Assembly (NCBI RefSeq): GCF_009908195.1
Contig: NZ_JAAAHS010000026.1
Span: 1 to 38,930, forward strand
Length of the DNA: 38,930 bases
Direction of reading: 5' to 3'
Origin: Streptomyces boluensis
GTDB lineage: Bacteria; Actinomycetota; Actinomycetes; Streptomycetales; Streptomycetaceae
The notes beneath the pieces were generated by a model. The model was not told where the DNA came from, did no database searches, and saw only the letters and a program-made list of their open reading frames with translations. This document shows, one piece after another, positions 33,943-38,930 of the stretch (position 1 is the stretch's first letter; every line of letters starts with the position of its first letter). A program made the translations under genes and the position numbers.

Positions 33943-34758
33943 CGTGAACTTCTCGTACTCCTTGAGGACTTCGGCCGTCGGGCCGTCCATGCGCAGCTCG
34001 CCGCGCTCCAGCCAGAGGACCCGGTCGCAGGTGTCGCGGATCGACTTGTTGTTGTGGCTGACCAGGAACACGGTCCCGGCGGTGGCGCGCAGTTCGCGGA
34101 TGCGGGCCTCGGAGCGCTTCTGGAACTTGCGGTCGCCGGTCGCCAGGGCCTCGTCGATCATCAGCACGTCGTGGTCCTTGGCGGCCGCGATGGAGAAGCG
34201 GAGCCGGGCGGCCATGCCGGAGGAGTAGGTGCGCATGGGAAGGGTGATGAAGTCGCCCTTCTCGTTGATCCCGGAGAACTCCACGATGTCCTCGTACCGT
34301 TCGCGGACCTGTTCGCGGGACATGCCCATGGCGAGGCCGCCGAGCGTCACATTGCGCTCGCCGGTCAGGTCGCTCATCAGGGCCGCGTTGACGCCGAGCA
34401 GCGAGGGCTGGCCGTGCGTGTAGATCCGGCCGTTCGCCGTCGGCAGCAGGCCCGCCACGGCGCGAAGCAGCGTCGACTTGCCGGAGCCGTTCGTTCCGAT
34501 GAGACCGATGGCCTCGCCCTTGTACGCGGTGAACGAGACGCCCTTGACGGCGTGCACCTCGCGGACGCCCCCCACCCCCTCGTGCTCGGCGTGCTTCCTG
34601 CGCCCGAGGATGCGGCTGAGCGCGGCGGTGGCGCTGCCCCGGCCGGCGCCGGTTCCGGTGACGCGGTAGACGATGTCGACGCCGTCCGCGATCACGGTGG
34701 GCGTACGGGACTCGGTGGTGGTGGCCCGGGGTGCGGGCTCGGTGAGGGTGTCAGCCAC
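33928..34758 (-). CDS. Polysaccharide/teichoic-acid export ABC transporter ATPase (TagH/Wzt-like)
   Basis: A 276-residue ABC ATPase of the surface-polymer export type (TagH, Wzt, RfbE). Walker A GTNGSGKST is at 88-96, the signature YSSGM at 178-182, Walker B VLMIDEA near 198-204 and the switch His235 in VSHNN. The loop before Walker A (~33-70) is longer than in ordinary importers, as in this subfamily. There is no C-terminal carbohydrate-binding domain. The start is GTG 34758 with GAGGAGAG upstream; it overlaps the permease stop by 8 bp, so the two are coupled. It powers export of an undecaprenyl-linked polymer, probably the one built by the convergent genes. Confidence 0.93.
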   Translation of the reverse strand: MADTLTEPAPRATTTESRTPTVIADGVDIVYRVTGTGAGRGSATAALSRILGRRKHAEHEGVGGVREVHAVKGVSFTAYKGEAIGLIGTNGSGKSTLLRAVAGLLPTANGRIYTHGQPSLLGVNAALMSDLTGERNVTLGGLAMGMSREQVRERYEDIVEFSGINEKGDFITLPMRTYSSGMAARLRFSIAAAKDHDVLMIDEALATGDRKFQKRSEARIRELRATAGTVFLVSHNNKSIRDTCDRVLWLERGELRMDGPTAEVLKEYEKFTGAGK

Positions 34759-35716
34759 GGCCGTAACTCTCCTCTGCTTTCCAGAAGTACACGAAACCGC
34801 CGACGCCGAGGACCACGGCCCAGCCGAGCGCGAGCGCCCACATGACGCCCACGCCGTACGGGAGTTGGCCCGCGTCGAAGCTGTCGATCAGCGCGTAACG
34901 CACCAGGTCGATGTAGGCGGCCGCCGGGTTGCATTCGAGCAGGACCTTCGCGAACTGCGGGACGCCGTGCTCGGGGAGCACGTTCTTGATGCTGAACATC
35001 ACGCCGGAGGCGTACATCCAGGTGCGCATCACGAAGGGCATCAGCTGCGCGAGGTCGGGCGTCCTGCTGCCGAGCCGCGCCATGACCATCGCGAGCCCGG
35101 TGTTGAACAGGAACTGCAGCGCGAGGGCCGGTACGACGAGGAACCAGGACCAGGCCGGCGGCACCCCGAAGCAGAGCAGGATGACGGCCAAGGCGCCCAT
35201 CGAGAACAGCAGTTGCTGAAGCTGCTGCAGGCTGAAGGCGATGGGCAGGGCGGCGCGCGGGAAGTGCAGGGCGCGCACCAGGCCGAGGTTGCCGGAGATC
35301 GCGCGGGTGCCGGCCATCACGGAGCTCTGCGTGAAGGTGAAGACGAAGACCCCGGTGACCAGGAACGGCACGAAGTCGTCGATGCCCCGGCTGGTGCCGA
35401 GCAGCAGACCGAAGATCAAGAAGTACACCGCGGCGTTCAGGAGCGGCGTCATCACCTGCCAGATCTGGCCGAGCTTCGCCTGGCTGTACTGCGCGGTGAG
35501 CTTGGCGGTGGCGAAGGCGCCGATGAAGTGGCGGCGGTCCCAGAGCTGACGCACGTACGCCGGAAGGGCCGGGCGGGCATTGCTGACGGTGAGGCCGTGG
35601 AGCGCGGCGAGCTCGGCGGCGTCGGGCGGCACGGCGCGCGGGGCGCCGTCGGGGGCGCCCTCGGGTACGGGTGCGCCCTCCGGTACGGGGGCGCACAAGG
35701 TCTGGCTCTGACTCAC
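34751..35716 (-). CDS. Polysaccharide export ABC transporter permease (TagG/Wzm-like)
   Basis: A 321-residue ABC-2 type permease with about six membrane helices. The AKLTAQYSQAKLGQIWQVMTPLLNAAVYFLIF stretch is the classic entry of TagG/Wzm permeases. The first ~45 residues carry a short duplicated APVPEG motif and are probably disordered. I place the start at GTG 35716, with GAGGAG ~12 bp upstream; the frame is open to 36127, but that part overlaps tetR and has no family sequence. The ATPase gene overlaps its end. With that ATPase it forms an exporter for a lipid-linked surface polymer. Confidence 0.9.
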   Translation of the reverse strand: MSQSQTLCAPVPEGAPVPEGAPDGAPRAVPPDAAELAALHGLTVSNARPALPAYVRQLWDRRHFIGAFATAKLTAQYSQAKLGQIWQVMTPLLNAAVYFLIFGLLLGTSRGIDDFVPFLVTGVFVFTFTQSSVMAGTRAISGNLGLVRALHFPRAALPIAFSLQQLQQLLFSMGALAVILLCFGVPPAWSWFLVVPALALQFLFNTGLAMVMARLGSRTPDLAQLMPFVMRTWMYASGVMFSIKNVLPEHGVPQFAKVLLECNPAAAYIDLVRYALIDSFDAGQLPYGVGVMWALALGWAVVLGVGGFVYFWKAEESYGRG

Positions 35717-35755
35717 TGCTGACCGACTCCTCACGCCGTGGGACACGGGGCCCGA

Positions 35756-35794
35756 CGCCGGAACGTCACGCCGGAACATCACGTCGGAACGGAC
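35756..35794. repeat. Three 13-bp tandem direct repeats
   Basis: CGCCGGAACGTCA, CGCCGGAACATCA and CGTCGGAACGGAC follow one another with an exact 13-bp period. They share CG-Y-CGGAAC. A fourth copy, CGTCGGAACGCAA, is at 35831-35843. They lie in the tetR/permease intergenic gap, and the third and fourth form the left arms of the two palindromes described next. GGAAC is also an ECF sigma -35 core. Confidence 0.8.
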
Positions 35795-35806
35795 CCGTAT
35801 CGTCGT
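35781..35806. promoter_or_regulatory. Putative TetR operator, copy 1
   Basis: A 26-bp imperfect palindrome with arms ACGTCGGAACG and CGTATCGTCGT around GACC (three mismatched pairs of eleven). It differs at only 3 of 26 positions from copy 2, 49 bp away. It lies 65 bp upstream of the permease start, on the side expected for its promoter. Confidence 0.6.
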
Positions 35807-35829
35807 CTCGTCGAGAGTAGGGCCCGGCG

Positions 35830-35855
35830 ACGTCGGAACGCAACCGTTTCGTCGT
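35830..35855. promoter_or_regulatory. Putative TetR operator, copy 2
   Basis: A 26-bp palindrome with arms ACGTCGGAACG and CGTTTCGTCGT around CAAC (two mismatched pairs). It ends 19 bp before the tetR ATG. A TATGCT -10-like box at 35863-35868 follows, so bound repressor would cover the tetR promoter; with that -10, the tetR mRNA would be nearly leaderless. Confidence 0.65.
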
Positions 35856-35874
35856 CCCGTTCTATGCTGTCCGT

Positions 35875-36486
35875 ATGACTGAAAGCCCGGGTGTTCCCCG
35901 TCGTAGAGCCCCCGCGGGCGCCGCCGTACTCCGTGAGGATGTGACCGAGGCCATTCGCGCCGCGGTCTTCGAGGAGCTGGCCGCCGTCGGGTACGCGCGG
36001 ATGTCCATCGAGGGCATCGCGCGCCGCGCGGGCGTCGGCAAGACGGCGGTCTACCGCCGCTGGAAGTCCAAGCTGCACCTGGTCCTCGACCTGGTCTCCG
36101 CGGTGGCGGTGCAGGGCCTCCCGGCACCGGACACGGGCACCCTCGAAGGCGATCTGCGGCTGCTGTACGAGGTCACCTCGCGCGCACTCAGGCACCCGGT
36201 GGCCGGCCAGATCATCCCGGACCTCCAGGCGGAGGCGGCCCGCAGCCCGGAGATCGCTGAGGCGCTGCAGAAAGCTTTGCGCGAGGGGCAGTTCGGGGTG
36301 GCGATCGGCATCGTCAGGGCGGCCGCGGCCCGCGGCGAACTGCGCGAGGGCCTCGACGAGGACCTCGCCCTCGACCTGATCTCCGGCCCGCTGTACTGGC
36401 GCTCAGTGGTCGCACGGGCCGCGCTGCCCAAGGGGTACGTGAGCGCGCTCGCCTCGGCCACGGCTGCGGGGCTGCGGGCGCTCTAG
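35875..36486 (+). CDS. TetR/AcrR-family transcriptional regulator
   Basis: A 203-residue TetR-family regulator. The N-terminal helix-turn-helix is at about residues 43-66 (MSIEGIARRAGVGKTAVYRRW). The C-terminal ligand and dimer domain begins with a helix around DLRLLYEVTSRALRHPV. It is divergent from the exporter genes, and two near-identical palindromes lie in the shared gap, so it probably represses itself and the ABC transporter. Its ligand is unknown. Start ATG 35875 lacks a clear ribosome site, in line with a leaderless transcript. Confidence 0.92.
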   Translation: MTESPGVPRRRAPAGAAVLREDVTEAIRAAVFEELAAVGYARMSIEGIARRAGVGKTAVYRRWKSKLHLVLDLVSAVAVQGLPAPDTGTLEGDLRLLYEVTSRALRHPVAGQIIPDLQAEAARSPEIAEALQKALREGQFGVAIGIVRAAAARGELREGLDEDLALDLISGPLYWRSVVARAALPKGYVSALASATAAGLRAL

Positions 36487-36540
36487 CGGTCGGTACGGGG
36501 TGCGGGGTGCGGCGTGGGTCCCCGGTACGTGAATGGGGGT

Positions 36541-36587
36541 ACGTGAATGGGGGCGCCCGGCAGGTTGCCGGGCGCCCCCATTCATGT
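36541..36587. terminator. Strong bidirectional terminator between tetR and galE
   Basis: A perfect 19-bp stem (36544-36562 with 36566-36584) with a 3-nt loop lies between convergent genes. The preceding bases hold a direct repeat of GTACGTGAATGGGG that duplicates part of the left arm. It is the longest stem I found in the window. Confidence 0.9.
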
Positions 36588-36605
36588 GCGTCGGGGTGCG
36601 GCGGG

Positions 36606-37586
36606 TCAGTCGCGCGCCGCCTCCGGGTGCAGTCGTACCCAGCCCTCCCAGGCCGAGGTGACCATGGCGCGGACGTCGTGGCGGGACTTCCAGTCGAGCT
36701 CGGCGGAGATCCGGTCCGCCGAGGCGACGACGCGCGCGGGGTCGCCGGGACGCCTCGGGTCGACCTGCGGGGCGATGTCGTACCCGGTGACTTCGTTGAT
36801 CAGGTCGATCATGGCGCGTACCGAAACGCCTTCCCCGCGGCCGATGTTGACGGTGAGGTCGGTGCCGGGTGCCGTGGCGAGCTTGCGGGCCGCGACCACA
36901 TGGGCGTCCGCGAGGTCGGCCACGTGGATGTAGTCGCGCACACAAGTGCCGTCCGGCGTCGGGTAGTCGGCGCCGAAGATCCGCGGGGGCTCGCCCCGGG
37001 TGAGGCGCTCGAAGACCATCGGCACGATGTTGAACACGCCCGTGTCGGCGAGCTCGGGGGTGGCAGCGCCCGCCACGTTGAAGTACCGCAGGCAGGCCGT
37101 CGACAGGCCGTGGGTGCGGCCCACCGCGCGGACCAGCCACTCACCGGCGAGCTTGGTCTCGCCGTACGGATTCATCGGCGCGCACGGGGTGTCCTCGGTG
37201 ACCAGGTCCACGTCCGGCATGCCGTACACCGCCGCGGAGGACGAGAAGACGAAGCTGCTCACGCCCGCCTCGACGACCGCCTCCAGGAGGACGCGGAGCC
37301 CCTCCACGTTCTCGTGGTAGTAGCGCAGGGGCTGCTCCACGGACTCGCCGACCTGCTTGTGCGCGGCCAGGTGCACCACGCCCGTGATGCCGTGCTCCGC
37401 GAGCGTGCGGTCCAGCTTCGGCCGGTCGAGGACGGAGCCGCGCACGACCGGGACGCCCGCGGGGACGCGCTCGGTGATGCCGGACGACAGGTCGTCGAAC
37501 ACGACGGCCTGCTCGCCCGCCTCGATCATGGCGCGGACGACGTGCGCCCCGATGTAACCGGCTCCGCCGGTGATCAGCCAGGTCAT
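36606..37586 (-). CDS. galE: UDP-glucose 4-epimerase
   Basis: A 326-residue extended-SDR sugar epimerase of the GalE group, interconverting UDP-glucose and UDP-galactose (or the N-acetyl forms). The NAD-binding GGAGYIG is at 7-13. The catalytic region has SSSAAVYG and YGETK (Tyr141, Lys145). The DGTCVRDYIHVADLADAH motif and the length are typical. ATG 37586 gives the usual MTWLITGGAGYIG start; the ribosome site (AGGGTG) is weak, and an ATG six codons upstream is in frame. It follows the GT2 gene by 86 bp on the same strand and probably supplies galactose or GalNAc for the surface polymer. Confidence 0.94.
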   Translation of the reverse strand: MTWLITGGAGYIGAHVVRAMIEAGEQAVVFDDLSSGITERVPAGVPVVRGSVLDRPKLDRTLAEHGITGVVHLAAHKQVGESVEQPLRYYHENVEGLRVLLEAVVEAGVSSFVFSSSAAVYGMPDVDLVTEDTPCAPMNPYGETKLAGEWLVRAVGRTHGLSTACLRYFNVAGAATPELADTGVFNIVPMVFERLTRGEPPRIFGADYPTPDGTCVRDYIHVADLADAHVVAARKLATAPGTDLTVNIGRGEGVSVRAMIDLINEVTGYDIAPQVDPRRPGDPARVVASADRISAELDWKSRHDVRAMVTSAWEGWVRLHPEAARD

Positions 37587-37641
37587 GGTCACCCTGTTCC
37601 GCATGCGATGTGTCTTGCCGTTGAGACGGTAACGCGTCGGT

Positions 37642-37672
37642 GCCGGGCCGAGTTCCGCCGGGCCGGGTTCCG
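37642..37672. repeat. 15-bp direct repeat between GT2 and galE
   Basis: GCCGGGCCGAGTTCC is followed at once by GCCGGGCCGGGTTCC, one mismatch. It lies just after the GT2 stop on the minus strand. With the adjacent GGCCCGG it could fold, but no clear terminator results. Confidence 0.6.
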
Positions 37673-38930
37673 TCAGGCCCGGTGACCGAGCAGGCGCGCG
37701 ACTCTGCGCCGCAGCATGCCGGCCGCGCTGCGGGCGCCCACGGAGAGGCGGAGCGCCAGGTTCCCGGACGCGGTGGCGTACGGCCGGGCCAGCAGGACAC
37801 CCCGGCGCGCGTGCGGCCGGGCCACGGGCCGCAGCAGGTCCGGGCCCCCGACGGCGCGCGCCGTGGTGTCGCGCGCCGTACCGTCCGCGAACCGCACCCG
37901 TACCTTCACGTCCCACACGCCGGTGGCGAGCGCGCCGAGGTCGAGCAGGACGGTGGCGGCCCAGGTCGGCTCGGAACCGGTGGGGCCGGTGCCGATGCCT
38001 CTGTCCGTGTCCGGGCCCGTGCCTGTGTCCGTGTCCGTGTCCGTGCCCGTGCTCGTGCCCGGCTCCGGCTCTGGCTCCGGTGACCAGGTGGCGGAACGGC
38101 GCATCCCGCACCGTCCGGTCCTGCGGTCCCGCAGCTCGACGTCGACGCTGGTGGGCACGGCCGCGCTCACCCGGCCGTACAGATCGTGCAGGCGAAGCCG
38201 CAGTACGGAGCCACGCGCGCGGGTGTGGAGTTCCGCGTCGACGGCGAGGGGCAGCAGCCGCATCGGGCGGACCAGGAGGTGTTCGAGGGTCACCTGGGGC
38301 AGCGCGTGGGACCAGATGGGCGTGGCGTCGGCGGCGCGCGGATAGGGCGGGACGAGCCGGGCCGGGCTCGCCGCGACCTGCTTGAGGCGGTCCAGGTCGA
38401 CCGGGTCGGGCGAGGCGAGGATGGTGCGGGCGATGACCCGGCCGGGCGCGGGGGCGAGCGCGAAGTCGGCCTCGTCGAAGGTCCGCAGGTACGCGCGCGT
38501 GCTGTCCCACCAGCGGCGGCGGTACTCGGCGCTGCGCTGGTCGAGCTCCTTGGTGTACATGCGCAGGCCGTGGTCGAGGAACTTGGCGCGGGCGGCGCGG
38601 GCCAGCTTCTTCTCACCGGCGTCGAGCAGGATGTCGACGGCCTGGCGGTGGGCCTCGATACGGGCCTCCCAGTTGGCGGTACCGGCCCGGTCGAGGGAGA
38701 GCGAGAGCTTGGCGGCGGAGCGGCGGACGTGCCAGATGTAGACCGTGTTGGCGACGAGCGCGAGGCGCGGGGCGGCGGCGAGTACGCGCGCGGTGAACAC
38801 GAAGTCCTCGTAGACGAACCGGCCGTCGGGGAAGCGGATGGCGTGCTCGCGCAGGAAGTCGGCGCGGTAGAGCTTGTTGACGCAGAGGGTGTCGTGGACC
38901 AGCCGGGGCCGCTTGTCGGGGCGGGCCACC
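37673..38930 (-). CDS. GT2 glycosyltransferase, 5' end outside window
   Basis: The C-terminal ~418 residues of a GT2-type glycosyltransferase; the frame runs off the right edge, so the start and the nucleotide-binding half are not visible. VNKLYRADFLREHAIRFPDGRFVYEDFVF and TVYIWHV match, position by position, the equivalent part of the GT2-TagF protein encoded at 29854, so the two are paralogues. A beta-rich domain follows, as in that protein, but there is no TagF domain. A Thr/Asp/Gly and Pro/Glu repeat interrupts the beta-rich part, and the tail is basic. It probably adds a sugar to the same or a related surface polymer. Confidence 0.85.
   Translation of the reverse strand, partial: VARPDKRPRLVHDTLCVNKLYRADFLREHAIRFPDGRFVYEDFVFTARVLAAAPRLALVANTVYIWHVRRSAAKLSLSLDRAGTANWEARIEAHRQAVDILLDAGEKKLARAARAKFLDHGLRMYTKELDQRSAEYRRRWWDSTRAYLRTFDEADFALAPAPGRVIARTILASPDPVDLDRLKQVAASPARLVPPYPRAADATPIWSHALPQVTLEHLLVRPMRLLPLAVDAELHTRARGSVLRLRLHDLYGRVSAAVPTSVDVELRDRRTGRCGMRRSATWSPEPEPEPGTSTGTDTDTDTGTGPDTDRGIGTGPTGSEPTWAATVLLDLGALATGVWDVKVRVRFADGTARDTTARAVGGPDLLRPVARPHARRGVLLARPYATASGNLALRLSVGARSAAGMLRRRVARLLGHRA
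37998..38080. repeat. Hexanucleotide-type repeat inside the GT2 gene
   Basis: About 80 bp of imperfect 6-bp units, mainly GTGTCC and GTGCCC, then GGCTCC/GGCTCT. On the coding (minus) strand it reads as Pro-Glu pairs followed by Thr-Gly/Thr-Asp pairs. The reading frame is kept because the unit is six bases. Confidence 0.85.

Overview
The window looks like a core-chromosome segment of a Streptomyces (high-GC actinomycete). The evidence is strong G/C bias at third codon positions, many GTG starts, the end of an rRNA operon, and the block mtrA-mtrB-lpqB, comF, long-form hpf, LuxR-type regulator, secA, followed by a giant NAD-glutamate dehydrogenase. The species cannot be named from the sequence alone. 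I saw no tRNA, CRISPR array, insertion sequence or phage gene.

Layout. 1-360: the 3' end of 23S rRNA, the 5S rRNA and a strong terminator. 403-5862 (minus strand): a tightly coupled five-gene MoxR/DUF58 operon (multi-spanning membrane protein, DUF4129, DUF4350, MoxR AAA+ ATPase, DUF58). 5863-6506: a regulatory gap that holds a decayed 5' fragment of mtnA (methylthioribose-1-phosphate isomerase), two GTGA-N6-TCAC palindromes and a candidate MtrA site. 6507-11194: the mtrA-mtrB-lpqB two-component/lipoprotein operon. 11433-14421: comF, hpf and an orphan NarL/LuxR-type response regulator. 14485-16274 (minus): a YcaQ/AlkX-type DNA glycosylase and a GNAT acetyltransferase. 16523-19363: secA. 19584-22260: an Rv3235-like protein (minus), a DUF6912 protein, a HAD-like hydrolase and a DJ-1/PfpI protein (minus). 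22800-27734: the ~180-kDa NAD-glutamate dehydrogenase.

27959-38930 looks like a cell-surface glycopolymer locus. It has an NDP-sugar nucleotidyltransferase, a GtrA-family membrane protein, a GT2-TagF fusion polymerase, a GT4 glycosyltransferase, a two-component polymer-export ABC transporter (ATPase and permease, minus strand), a divergent TetR regulator, a UDP-glucose 4-epimerase and a second GT2 enzyme cut by the window end. Together these could activate sugars, build a glycerol-phosphate-type or glycosylated polymer, and export it.

The most interesting non-coding signals are: the mtnA remnant; twin 26-bp operators between the exporter permease and tetR; a 17-bp motif with a DnaA box (TTATCCACA) placed almost identically (38 and 39 bp) before comF and the HAD gene; and the palindrome/direct-repeat architecture before mtrA. 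I did not find a clearly new multi-gene system; most of the window is conserved Streptomyces core genome. Family and function names come from sequence motifs and remembered family knowledge, not from database searches.
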